A DNA stretch of 64,000 nt from Bradyrhizobium sp. CB1717 (GTDB taxonomy: Bacteria; Pseudomonadota; Alphaproteobacteria; Rhizobiales; Xanthobacteraceae). A program made the translations under genes and the position numbers. Of this stretch, positions 42,702 through 51,110 are shown piece by piece. Within the stretch, counting starts at the first letter, position 1; the number at the start of each line of letters is the position of its first letter. A model generated the notes under the pieces. It ran no database searches. It saw only the letters and a program-made list of their open reading frames with translations, and was not told the origin of the DNA. The stretch covers positions 5,332,001 through 5,396,000 of the forward strand of contig NZ_CP121666.1 in the NCBI RefSeq assembly GCF_029714325.1, read 5' to 3'.

Positions 42702-44956
42702 TTCCAACGCAGCGCGTCATTCTCGGTGCTGGACTTGCAATCCTCCTGATCATCACCGCAGCCTCGATCGCCCTCGACGTGAAGTCGCGGTCCGAGGCCG
42801 CGTGGGTCAATCACACCGTCCAGGTGCAGAAGAAGATCTCCGATCTGCGCGTGCTGCTGCGCCGCGCCGAGAGCGCCGCGCGCGGCTACGAGCTCTATCG
42901 CAACCCGGGCTTCAAGGACGAGTTCGAGGCGGTCCACGCCCAGATCGCGCCGGCTCTCGCCGATCTCAAGCGCGGCGTGCGCGACAATCCCGATCAGGTC
43001 GCGCTGCTGGAGGGCACCGAGCCGCTGGCGTTGCGCCGGGTCGAGATCGCCGCCGAGGCGATGCGCCTGCGCGCCATGAACGACCAGGCCGGCATTACCG
43101 CGCTCAACAGCAAGGCCGAAGGCCGCGGCCTGATGGACACGGTGATGGCCAATCTCGACCATTTGAGCGCAGATGAGGAGCGCCTGCTCGCCGCGCGCTC
43201 CCAGGATTCGCGCCGCACCGGCATCGTGCTGCTCGGCATCGACGTCGCCGGCGCGCTGGTGATCCTGCTGCTGGTCGTGATGGTGATGCGCGAGAGCCAG
43301 CGCACCCAGTTCGCGCTCAAGAGCACGCTATTGGAGACCACGGCCGCCAAGGAGCAGCTCGAGGCCGCGGTCGCGGAGCGCACCGAGCATCTGGTCGTCG
43401 CGCATGACGAGCTGCGGTTGTCGGTCAACGTGCTCCAGAGCACCTTTCGCAGCATGGCGGAGGCTGTGCTGGTCATCGACGCCGAGGGCAACGTCCTTCT
43501 GTCCAATCCGGCCGCCGAGCGCATGCTGCTGCATCGCACCGGCATGAACCTCGGCAATCTGCGGGCGTTGTCCGACGTCTTTCACGGCGACGGCGTCACG
43601 CCGATGAAGGCAAAGGAGCTGCCTTCGGCGCGCGTGCTGAGCGGCGAGGAGTTCGAAGATCTGGAGATGATCGTCCGCCCGCACAGCGGCAATCAGATCC
43701 GCCATCTCATGATCAGCGGCCGGCCGATGCTGGACGGGCAAGGCGACATCTCGGGCGCGGTGCTGGTCTATCACGACGCGACCACTTCGCGCGAGACCGA
43801 GCGGCAACTGCACCAGTCGCAGAAGCTGGATGCCATCGGCAAGCTGACCGGCGGTGTCGCGCACGACTTCAACAACATGCTGACCGTCATCTCCGGCAAC
43901 ACGGAGACGCTGGTCGCGAGCCTGAAGCAGCAGCCGGAGCTGCAGCGCGTGGCGCGCCTGATCGACGATGCCGCCGAGCGTTGCGCCGAGCTGATCCAGC
44001 ACCTGCTCGCGTTTGCGCGCCGGCAGCCGCTGCAGCCGCGCAACGTCGAGATCAACGCCGCGATTGCCGACATCGCCAAACTGCTGCGCCCCACGCTCGG
44101 CGAGCAGATCCAGATCGAGACGGTGCTGGAACAGGGGCCGATGACGGCGCATATCGATCCGTCCCGGCTCACCAATGCCGTGCTCAACATGGCGATCAAC
44201 GCCCGCGACGCCATGCCGAACGGCGGCAAGCTGCTGCTGGAGACCCACCGCGTCGTTCTCGACGAGGCCTATGCGCAGGCCAATGCGGAGGTTCGGCCCG
44301 GCCCCTATGTGATGCTCGCGGTCAGCGACACCGGCACCGGCATGTCGGCCGATACCCAGCAGATGGCATTCGAGCCGTTCTTCACCACCAAGGAGGTCGG
44401 CAAGGGATCTGGCCTCGGCCTCTCCATGGTCTATGGCTTCGTCAAGCAGTCCGGCGGCCACATCAAGATCTACAGCGAGGAAGGCCACGGCACCACGATC
44501 AAGCTCTATCTGCCGCCGGGTGAAGGCGCGCCGGACGCGGCCGCGAATGTCGCGCCGCAGGCCGAAGGCGGTGCCGAGACCATTTTCGTGGTCGAGGACG
44601 ATTCGCTGGTGCGCAACTTCGTCACCGCGCAGCTCCAGAGCCTCGGCTACAAGACCATCGCCGCGCCCGACAGCCGGGCGGCGCTGGAATTGATCGAGGC
44701 CGGCCAGGCCTTCGATCTCTTGTTCACCGACGTCGTCATCCCCGGCGGCATCAGCGGGCGCGAGCTCGCCGAGAAGGTGGCCAAGCTCCGCCCCGGGCTG
44801 AAGGTGCTCTACACCTCCGGCTACACCGACAACGCCATCGTCCACCACGGCAAGCTGGATGACGGCGTGCTGCTGCTGACAAAGCCTTATCGCCGCAACC
44901 AGCTCGCCGAGATGATCCGGAAGGCGCTGAATGGCGGCGGGATGGCGGCGAGCTAG
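42698..44956 (+). CDS. Hybrid sensor histidine kinase: CHASE3-PAS-HisKA-HATPase-receiver
   Basis: A membrane kinase of about 752 residues. Two helices (about 6-26 and 170-192) flank a CHASE3 domain ('LRVLLRRAESAARGYELYRNPGF'). A PAS domain follows ('FRSMAEAVLVIDAEGNVLLSNPAAERML'), then the H box 'GKLTGGVAHDFNNMLTVISGN', N box 'NMAINARDAMPNGG', G boxes 'SDTGTGMSADTQQMAFEPFFTTKEVGKGSGLGLSMVYG', and a C-terminal receiver ('VVEDDSLVRNFVT', 'LLFTDVVIPGGISGREL'). I use the TTG at 42698 because it overlaps the preceding stop and follows AAGAAAGAAG; an ATG at 42656, adding 14 basic residues, is possible. The signal sensed is unknown. Confidence 0.92.
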   Translation: MIPTQRVILGAGLAILLIITAASIALDVKSRSEAAWVNHTVQVQKKISDLRVLLRRAESAARGYELYRNPGFKDEFEAVHAQIAPALADLKRGVRDNPDQVALLEGTEPLALRRVEIAAEAMRLRAMNDQAGITALNSKAEGRGLMDTVMANLDHLSADEERLLAARSQDSRRTGIVLLGIDVAGALVILLLVVMVMRESQRTQFALKSTLLETTAAKEQLEAAVAERTEHLVVAHDELRLSVNVLQSTFRSMAEAVLVIDAEGNVLLSNPAAERMLLHRTGMNLGNLRALSDVFHGDGVTPMKAKELPSARVLSGEEFEDLEMIVRPHSGNQIRHLMISGRPMLDGQGDISGAVLVYHDATTSRETERQLHQSQKLDAIGKLTGGVAHDFNNMLTVISGNTETLVASLKQQPELQRVARLIDDAAERCAELIQHLLAFARRQPLQPRNVEINAAIADIAKLLRPTLGEQIQIETVLEQGPMTAHIDPSRLTNAVLNMAINARDAMPNGGKLLLETHRVVLDEAYAQANAEVRPGPYVMLAVSDTGTGMSADTQQMAFEPFFTTKEVGKGSGLGLSMVYGFVKQSGGHIKIYSEEGHGTTIKLYLPPGEGAPDAAANVAPQAEGGAETIFVVEDDSLVRNFVTAQLQSLGYKTIAAPDSRAALELIEAGQAFDLLFTDVVIPGGISGRELAEKVAKLRPGLKVLYTSGYTDNAIVHHGKLDDGVLLLTKPYRRNQLAEMIRKALNGGGMAAS

Positions 44957-44979
44957 GGCGCGTGTACTCATAATCCGCG

Positions 44980-45019
44980 ATGTCCGCTTATCCCCCAACA
45001 GCGGCGCAGTAGCGGACAT
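44980..45019. repeat. Inverted repeat ATGTCCGCT / AGCGGACAT
   Basis: Nine-base arms at 44980-44988 and 45011-45019 pair perfectly across 22 bp in the gap between the convergent hybrid kinase and O-methyltransferase genes. It may act as a terminator hairpin. A third copy of AGCGGACAT lies at 46240-46248, beyond the other side of the methyltransferase gene. Confidence 0.6.
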
Positions 45020-45120
45020 AACAGGAGGTCCGAGAAGGGCCATAACCAGACCTCAGGTTGTGAAAGCGCATCTGATGCAGACCCCTGCGGCCGCGAAGAA
45101 AGCACCCGCACTGGTTCAGT

Positions 45121-46128
45121 CTAAGTGGGAACTGCCTCGATGACCTGGAAGTGCGAGCCTGCGCGAGCTGTGCCGCGCATTTCAAATCCGGCCGTTCGAC
45201 ATAGCGCGGAATACTCGTCGTAGCTCCGTTCAAGCGCCCCGAGCATGACGAGCATATTGAGGTCACTGAATTTCGAGATCGGCCCCTCGTTCGGCGGCTC
45301 CACCACACGTTCAATGAGGAGTAATCTGGCATCAGCCGTCATAGCGCGACGGCAGGTCTTCAGGATAGAAATCGCTTCCTTATCGTCCCAATCGTGGATA
45401 ATCGCCCGCATTACATAGGCGTCAGCCCCCTCCGGGATGGTTTCAAAGAAACTGCCTCCGACGATTTCGCATCTGTCGGCGACACCATGTTGGTTCAGAA
45501 CTTCGGTAGCCTTGCCAACCATGTGCGGCTGATCGAACAGCGTTCCGCGCAGGCCCTTGTTTGCGGCGAGAACTCCCGCCAGCAGTTGGCCTTCACCACC
45601 CCCGATATCCGCGACGTGACGAAAGCTGCTGAAATCGTAGGCGGCGATAATAGCTTCGATCGCGCCGCGGGAATTGGCCGTCATGGCTCGGTTGAAGATC
45701 GCGTTCTCATCTGGTCGGGTGCTTCGATACTCCCATACGCTCTGACCATTGAGATGCCGAAAGGCACTCTCGCCGGTGCGGACGCTGTGTTCAAGATGGC
45801 CCCAGGCCTGCCAGGCATAAGGTCGGCCGACATATGCGGCCCAGCCGTCGAGTGGAGTCGGCGAGTCGGAACGAAGACACGCGCCCATCGGGCTGAGCGA
45901 GAACGTTTTGTTCTCGGCCTCATGGAAAACACCGACTGAAGCCAGCGCCCGCAAGATGCGATAAAGTGTCCTCGGGTGCGATCCGCTGAGCTGAGCAAGT
46001 TCGTTGCTGCTTAGGGGCCCGCGACTAAGGTGGTCGGCTATGCGAAGCCGGGCCGCCACGTGAATGGCCTGCGAAATCTGATAACCGTTAATCAGCCGTG
46101 TAAGGTCCGACAAAGCATTGGTGGCCAT
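45121..46128 (-). CDS. SAM-dependent O-methyltransferase (plant COMT/hydroxyneurosporene type)
   Basis: A 335-residue methyltransferase. The N-terminal dimerisation domain ('INGYQISQAIHVAARLRIADHLSRGPLSSNELAQLSGSHPRTLYRILRAL') is followed by SAM motif 'VADIGGGEGQLLAGVLAAN', 'LFDQPHMVG' and the catalytic-base region 'MRAIIHDWDDKEAISILKTCR' (His of HDWDD). These enzymes methylate hydroxyls of phenolics, polyketides or carotenoids. The ATG at 46128 has AGGAGG upstream; an earlier in-frame ATG at 46191 lacks one. Its base composition is visibly less GC-rich than its neighbours, suggesting acquisition. No pathway partners are adjacent. Confidence 0.88.
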   Translation of the reverse strand: MATNALSDLTRLINGYQISQAIHVAARLRIADHLSRGPLSSNELAQLSGSHPRTLYRILRALASVGVFHEAENKTFSLSPMGACLRSDSPTPLDGWAAYVGRPYAWQAWGHLEHSVRTGESAFRHLNGQSVWEYRSTRPDENAIFNRAMTANSRGAIEAIIAAYDFSSFRHVADIGGGEGQLLAGVLAANKGLRGTLFDQPHMVGKATEVLNQHGVADRCEIVGGSFFETIPEGADAYVMRAIIHDWDDKEAISILKTCRRAMTADARLLLIERVVEPPNEGPISKFSDLNMLVMLGALERSYDEYSALCRTAGFEMRGTARAGSHFQVIEAVPT

Positions 46129-46649
46129 GGTCTCACCTCCTGCTGCTGCCCGCACACAGTAACGATGCATCGAGTACGAGACTTCCCGCAAACGGATGAT
46201 ATCTCAGAAATTGCGGTGCGCCTCCGCTCGTCCCTCAGGAGCGGACATCGCCTTTATGAATACAGGCCCGAGCGCGTGAACTGCCGAAGGCGCGCTGCAG
46301 TCACACTACATAAGAGGTCGAGGCACTGGCTCAGGATGTGAGTTCCGGTTGTCCTCTTGAGACCCGTAGCTCGCCCGGATTCCGCGCCGGAGGTGTTGCG
46401 ACACCGCGCTATGCAACGAGTAAGGCCGTTTTGATCTCGATCGGGCCGGCCTCAAGCAAAAATCAAGCGCATCTCAAGGACAAATCGTCTCACCAGACCA
46501 GTCTCTGAACATGCTCTCGGCGACAAATGTTGGAGCCGGTCTCGCCACAGTCCGCTTGCGGAGCGCGATGCCGAGCGCAGTCACCAGATGCACAGCTGGG
46601 ATCTTGGTCTGCGGCCGGAATTGACGGCGCAGCTTCGACAGGTGCTCGC
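46129..46649. other. Intergenic region upstream of the O-methyltransferase and binding-protein genes
   Basis: About 520 bp of lower GC than the surroundings with no convincing gene. It contains the methyltransferase ribosome binding site (near 46133-46140), one AGCGGACAT motif (46240-46248), and the presumed promoters of both divergent genes. I see no terminator, known riboswitch or sigma-factor consensus. Confidence 0.4.
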
Positions 46650-47621
46650 ATGAAAAGACGAGAGTTCATCTTGTTGATTGGTGGAGGACTGGCCTGGCCT
46701 GCGATCGCACGGGCGCAGGGCGGAGCCAAGCTGCATCGTATCTTCTGGGTCTCGACTCAGTCCGAACCGGATCCCTTCCTGGACGGCTTTCGCGAGGGAA
46801 TGCGCGCGCTGGGATACGTCGAGGGCAAGACCGTAACCTTCGAGACGCATTATGCCCCCGGAGATCCGCAGGCACTGCGCAAGATCGTCTCCGAGTTGCA
46901 GCGAGGGGATATCGACCTTGTGGTCTCGAGCGGTCCGGCGACACGCGTGATGACTGCGGTCACCGACATCCCCGTGCTGTTTGCATTGAGCGGTGACCCC
47001 GTCGCTTTGGGTGTGGTGAAGAGCCTTGCTCACCCCGGCACCAATTTCACCGGCAGCACATTCCTGTCGCTCGAGCTGGCAGGAAAGCGCGTCGAGCTGC
47101 TCAAGGACATTTATCCAAAGCTGCGAAAACTGGCGGTCTTCTCGAACACGGATCATCCGGGAGAGCCACTGGAATGGCGAGCGACTTTGGAGTCGTGCCG
47201 GAATCTCGGCATTGAGGCAGCCTACGTTCCGTTCTGTGGCGCTCGCGAAATCGAGAATGGGTTGATGGCTGCCGGCAAAGTGGACGCGGATGCTCTCCTC
47301 GTGTTTCCCGATGCTGTGACGCTGGTGCATCGTGCGAAGATTGCGGAGTTTGCAATCGCGCACCGGCTGCCTTCGATGTTTGGCTGGTCCGAATATTGTG
47401 ACGCTGGAGGTCTCCTAAGTTACGGCGCAAACCAGCGCACGACCTATTTTCGGCTTGCCACTTACGCCGATCGCATCCTGCGCGGTGAAAATCCGTCAGA
47501 TCTTCCGGTGATGCGCCCGGAGAAGTTTGAACTGGCAGTCAATCTGAACACAGCCAGGCTTCTGGGTATCGACCTGGATGTGTCGTCGATCCTGTTTCGC
47601 GCCAGCAAGGTGATCTCCTGA
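46650..47621 (+). CDS. Orphan ABC-type substrate-binding protein (PF04392-like)
   Basis: A 323-residue exported protein. The N terminus MKRREFILLIGGGLAWPAIARAQ has a twin-arginine-type RR motif and a cleavage site near ARAQ. The mature part matches the ABC_sub_bind family common in Bradyrhizobium: 'FLDGFREGMRALGYVEGKTVTFETHYAPGD', 'DLVVSSGPATRVMTAVTDIPVLFALSGDPVALGVVKSLAHPGTNFTGST', 'SYGANQRTTYFRLATYADRILRGENPSDLPVMRPEKFELAVNLNTARLLGI'. No permease or ATPase is adjacent. A receptor-type cyclase starts eight bases later, so it may present its ligand to that sensor instead of a transporter. Confidence 0.88.
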   Translation: MKRREFILLIGGGLAWPAIARAQGGAKLHRIFWVSTQSEPDPFLDGFREGMRALGYVEGKTVTFETHYAPGDPQALRKIVSELQRGDIDLVVSSGPATRVMTAVTDIPVLFALSGDPVALGVVKSLAHPGTNFTGSTFLSLELAGKRVELLKDIYPKLRKLAVFSNTDHPGEPLEWRATLESCRNLGIEAAYVPFCGAREIENGLMAAGKVDADALLVFPDAVTLVHRAKIAEFAIAHRLPSMFGWSEYCDAGGLLSYGANQRTTYFRLATYADRILRGENPSDLPVMRPEKFELAVNLNTARLLGIDLDVSSILFRASKVIS

Positions 47622-47629
47622 GAGTAGTT

Positions 47630-49429
47630 ATGACGGACGGTGCTGCGCAGTCCTCTTCGGGTACGATGCCCCCGCGTCGCTCGCTGTTCTGCAAGTACTT
47701 CGCGACGTTGTTTGTCGCTGCGGTCGTGCCTCTGATACTCGGCGCGGCCGTCGAGGCTTCTTTCGGTTACCGAGACCAGCGCCGCCAGATCAGCGCGGTG
47801 CTGCAGGCCGATGCTCGCGCGGCGTCCGACAGGATCGAGGCGTTCACCGACGGCATCCGAGATCAGCTGGGTTGGATGGTGCAGCTTCCCTGGTCTGCCG
47901 GAGACGATGCGCAACATAAGATCGATGCCTTGCGCCTCCTCCAGCAGGTGCCTGCAATCGTTTCGGTTTCGCTTCTGGATGAGACCGGCACCGAACGGGT
48001 CTTTGTTTCCAGGCTGCATCTGAACAGGACCGGGCGCGGCATTGATATGTCTACGGATCCCGCTGTCCTGGGCGCACGCGCCAACAAGGTTTGGTACGGA
48101 CCGGTTCAGTACCAGAGGGATTCAGAGCCCTACATGAGGATCGCGGTTGCCGGGAGCCTGCCGGCCGCGGGGGTTGCGATCGCCGAGGTCAATCTGAAGC
48201 TGATCTGGGATGTCATCGCAGCCATTAGAATTGGCGAGACCGGCTACGCCATTGTTGTCGATGACTCCGGTCATCTGATCGCACATCCCGATATCAGTCT
48301 GGTTCTGCGCGGCCGCGCCAGCTCGGGCAGTTTCGGCCGGATCAAGCATCTCGCCGGCGCGGCGAGCGGAGCGGCGGTGATAACCGGGGACCGAGGCAAC
48401 CCGGTGGTGGCACTATCCGTTCAGGCCGCCGATGTGGGATGGACGGTGATCGCGATGCAGCCGGCCTCGGAAGCCTTTGCATCAATTCGCGCGGCGTTGT
48501 GGCGCTCGTCAATTCTCATTGCGTTTGGTGTTCTCATCGCGCTGGCGCTCGCCTATTGGCGCGCGCACAGAATGTCCGGCCCGATCAAGCAACTGGAAGA
48601 GGGCGTGGAGCGGATCAGAACCGGACAATTCGAGCATCGCATCAAAATCTTCAGCGGCGACGAGTTGCAGCAACTGGCGTTGCGCTTCAATGAAATGGCT
48701 TCTGAACTGGCGATCTCGCAGCAGAAATCTGCGCGGATCGAACGGCTGAAGCAGTTCCTGCCATCACAGGTCGCCGAATTGGTCGAGCACTCTCATGAAC
48801 TGCTCGAAGGGCAGCGACGTGAAGTGGCTGTCATTTTTGGCGACTTACGCGGCTTCACGGCGTTCTCCACGCGCAATGAACCCGATGTCATCATGGCCGT
48901 CATGCGAGAGTACTACGAGGCCGTCGGCGTCGTGACGACTCGTCACGAGGCAACGCTCATCGGCTTTGATGGCGACGGAGTCATGCTCCTGGTCAATGCC
49001 CCGGTCGCATGCGAACAGCCGGCAACTCAAGCGGTCCGACTCGCGATCGACCTGCAAATGACGGTGCAGTCCCTTGCCGGCAAATGGTGCGACGCCGGCC
49101 ACGCGATCGGCTTTGGTGTGGGCGTTGCCATGGGACCGGCAACGGTGGGAACGGTTGGTTATAACGGTCGGCTGGACTACACGGCGATGGGAGCCGTGGT
49201 GAATTTGGCGTCGCGGCTCTGCAATCTCGCGAAGGACGCGCAGATCCTGGCTGATCCCACCATCGCTGGAAGGGTAAGGGATAGCGTTCCGTTGGCATCG
49301 CTCGGACAGCGGACCATCAAAGGCTACGACCAGGCCCTCGAAGTCTTTGCTGTCGCACCTGCTGACCTGCCGTTGAAACCGCCGGGCTCGGGACAGCGCC
49401 GGCGAGAGAAAGAACCTCAGGACCACTGA
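47630..49429 (+). CDS. Membrane-bound class III adenylate/guanylate cyclase with Cache and HAMP domains
   Basis: A 599-residue receptor cyclase. Helices at about 22-44 and 289-308 flank a periplasmic Cache-like domain ('RIGETGYAIVVDDSGHLIAHPD'); a HAMP segment ('ALAYWRAHRMSGPIKQLEEGVERIRTGQF') leads to the catalytic domain at about 400-575. The metal-binding aspartates are in 'VAVIFGDLRGFTAFS' and 'GFDGDGVMLLV', the purine-site Asp in 'RLDYTAMG', and the transition-state Asn/Arg in 'AVVNLASRLCNLA'. The lysine that usually selects adenine (K in KFxGDG) appears to be Gly, so nucleotide choice is uncertain. It is coupled to the binding-protein gene, eight bases upstream. Confidence 0.9.
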   Translation: MTDGAAQSSSGTMPPRRSLFCKYFATLFVAAVVPLILGAAVEASFGYRDQRRQISAVLQADARAASDRIEAFTDGIRDQLGWMVQLPWSAGDDAQHKIDALRLLQQVPAIVSVSLLDETGTERVFVSRLHLNRTGRGIDMSTDPAVLGARANKVWYGPVQYQRDSEPYMRIAVAGSLPAAGVAIAEVNLKLIWDVIAAIRIGETGYAIVVDDSGHLIAHPDISLVLRGRASSGSFGRIKHLAGAASGAAVITGDRGNPVVALSVQAADVGWTVIAMQPASEAFASIRAALWRSSILIAFGVLIALALAYWRAHRMSGPIKQLEEGVERIRTGQFEHRIKIFSGDELQQLALRFNEMASELAISQQKSARIERLKQFLPSQVAELVEHSHELLEGQRREVAVIFGDLRGFTAFSTRNEPDVIMAVMREYYEAVGVVTTRHEATLIGFDGDGVMLLVNAPVACEQPATQAVRLAIDLQMTVQSLAGKWCDAGHAIGFGVGVAMGPATVGTVGYNGRLDYTAMGAVVNLASRLCNLAKDAQILADPTIAGRVRDSVPLASLGQRTIKGYDQALEVFAVAPADLPLKPPGSGQRRREKEPQDH

Positions 49430-49448
49430 TACCCCGGCGTCCGGACGG

Positions 49449-50345
49449 CTAGCGCGTCGCCAGCACCACGGCAGCCAGCGTGAAGACCAGCCCCGCGATC
49501 TGCCCTGCCCCGAGCGGCTCGCCGAGCGCAAGCGCGGAGGCGACGACGCCGATCACCGGCACCGCCATGGTGCCGATCGCGGCGACGGAAGCCGGCAGGC
49601 GCGACAGCGCCGCGAACCAGCTGACATAGGCGATGCAGAACTGCACCACGGTGGAATAGACCAGCAGCCACCAGCCGACCGGCGTCACCTTGTCCAGATG
49701 CGTGGTCTCGACCAGGAGGCCGATGACCGAGATCGGCAGGCAGCCGATCCCGATCTGCCAGGCCGCGGCCGTGATCGGCGGCAGATGGATCGGGTACTTC
49801 TTCGAGAACACCGTGCCGATGGCGAAGCCCAGCGCGCCGCCCAGCGCCATGATGATTCCCGGCGCCTTCTCCGCGCTGGTGGCAATGCCGTTGCCGCCCA
49901 TGATCGAGGCGAGGCCCGCAAAGGCCATCACCAGCCCGAGGGTGCGCAGCACGGTCGGCCGCTCCCCCAGCACCGGCCAGGCGATGATCGAGGCCCAGAC
50001 CGGCATGGTGTAGGCGATCAGCGCTGCCTCGCTCGCCGGCAGCCAGAGCAGCGCCAGCCCCATCAGCACCATCCAGCCGGTGACGTTGAGCATGGCGGCG
50101 ATGAGGAGGCGCGGCCAGATCCCCGGCTCCACTTTCAGGCTCTGCCGGCGGATGAGCGCGAGCGCCGCCAGCAGCACGGCCCCGAGCACGCCCGTGACCC
50201 CGCGCAGGGTGAGCGGCGGCAGCTCGGCGAGCAGGAATTTCGTCACCGGCCAATTGAAACCCCAGCCGATCGAGGTGATCGCGAGGAACATCAGGCCGGC
50301 CGGGGCGATGCGCGGCCGCGCATCCCGGCGAGTCGAATCATGCAT
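49449..50345 (-). CDS. DMT superfamily transporter, EamA family
   Basis: A 298-residue inner-membrane protein with ten hydrophobic helices in two EamA repeats: the first opens with 'LMFLAITSIGWGFNWPVTKFLLAELPPLTLRG', the second near residue 150 ('GIIMALGGALGFAIGTVFSKKYPI') and ends 'ALALGEPLGAGQIAGLVFTLAAVVLATR'. It is probably a metabolite exporter of unknown substrate. It stands alone, convergent with the cyclase gene (19 bp between stops). Confidence 0.87.
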   Translation of the reverse strand: MHDSTRRDARPRIAPAGLMFLAITSIGWGFNWPVTKFLLAELPPLTLRGVTGVLGAVLLAALALIRRQSLKVEPGIWPRLLIAAMLNVTGWMVLMGLALLWLPASEAALIAYTMPVWASIIAWPVLGERPTVLRTLGLVMAFAGLASIMGGNGIATSAEKAPGIIMALGGALGFAIGTVFSKKYPIHLPPITAAAWQIGIGCLPISVIGLLVETTHLDKVTPVGWWLLVYSTVVQFCIAYVSWFAALSRLPASVAAIGTMAVPVIGVVASALALGEPLGAGQIAGLVFTLAAVVLATR

Positions 50346-51110
50346 GTGGGCAGTCCGGCAAAATCGGGGTCAGCTTGGCCCGGATTCGGGAGCTGGACCA
50401 CCACCTCGGCGGGCATGCCTGCCCTCACCCTCCGTAGGGCTACGTGAGTCCTGCTGACGCAATCCCGATCCCGAAAAATATACCTGCCCTGTGAACAGCG
50501 GGATGAAGGTCCGGATCATCACGGGTTGGAAATTTTTTCGGTTGGGAATCCCTGAGGACTCACTGATACTTGGCTCAACAACAGGCGCGGGCTTGCCCCC
50601 TGTTATCCCCCGCAATCCACCATATTTAGTATTTGATTCAGGAACTCGCACTAGTTCTTGACGGGCGCAACGGAGAGTCCTAGCTTTCGGTCCGTTCGGC
50701 GCGAGTGAGTTTGCGTCCCGCCGGCACTCCCCCAAAGGGTCTCGCAAATCACCACTCCGCCGGCCAGCCAAAGGCAGCGGAAAGAGGGCTTGTCTGCCCA
50801 GTGAAAGCGGACTCCTGGGGCGCCAGAACGGGCCGGCAAAAGGCTCGAATGGCATCGGTTGAAGAAGTGACGTTGTGGGGCGTTGAACGCATGTCGCGCG
50901 CATCCCGTTGGGGCGGATGGGCGTGGACATGCCGGCGGATGATCGATGCACGCATCGAGGAATCGCGTCGGGAGAAACTGGGCCGGATCCACCGGCTGAA
51001 CTGCGGTACCTGAAGGTCAGACGGCCGGGAGGAATCGCGAAGCGAAATGACGACCCGGCACGCCCCCAACGAGGGGCGGGACCGGTCAAAGAAAAGGACG
51101 GGGCAAGACC
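50346..51110. other. Long leader/intergenic region upstream of nrdJ
   Basis: About 765 bp without a convincing gene. An AT-rich stretch (50610-50660) carries two candidate NrdR boxes and is the likely promoter area, which leaves a leader of some 450 bases before the nrdJ ATG. I searched that leader for the conserved cobalamin riboswitch core (including the GCCACTG B12 box) because nrdJ needs B12, and did not recognise it. Confidence 0.45.
50617..50663. promoter_or_regulatory. Candidate tandem NrdR boxes upstream of nrdJ
   Basis: Two 16-base sites, ccaCcATATTTAGTat (50617-50632) and gcaCTAgTTcTTGacg (50648-50663), resemble the NrdR consensus acaCwAtATaTwGtgt, the first at about 12 and the second at about 9 positions. 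Their starts are 31 bp apart, the spacing typical of paired NrdR boxes. NrdR is the dATP/ATP-sensing repressor of ribonucleotide reductase genes. Confidence 0.45.

Noticed and set aside
50641..50665. EcfG promoter upstream of nrdJ
   Set aside because: GGAAC is followed at 16 bp by CGGG, so the -10 element is missing.
50660..51110. Cobalamin riboswitch upstream of nrdJ
   Set aside because: Expected on functional grounds, but I could not find the B12 box or the conserved core by eye; a covariance-model search would decide.
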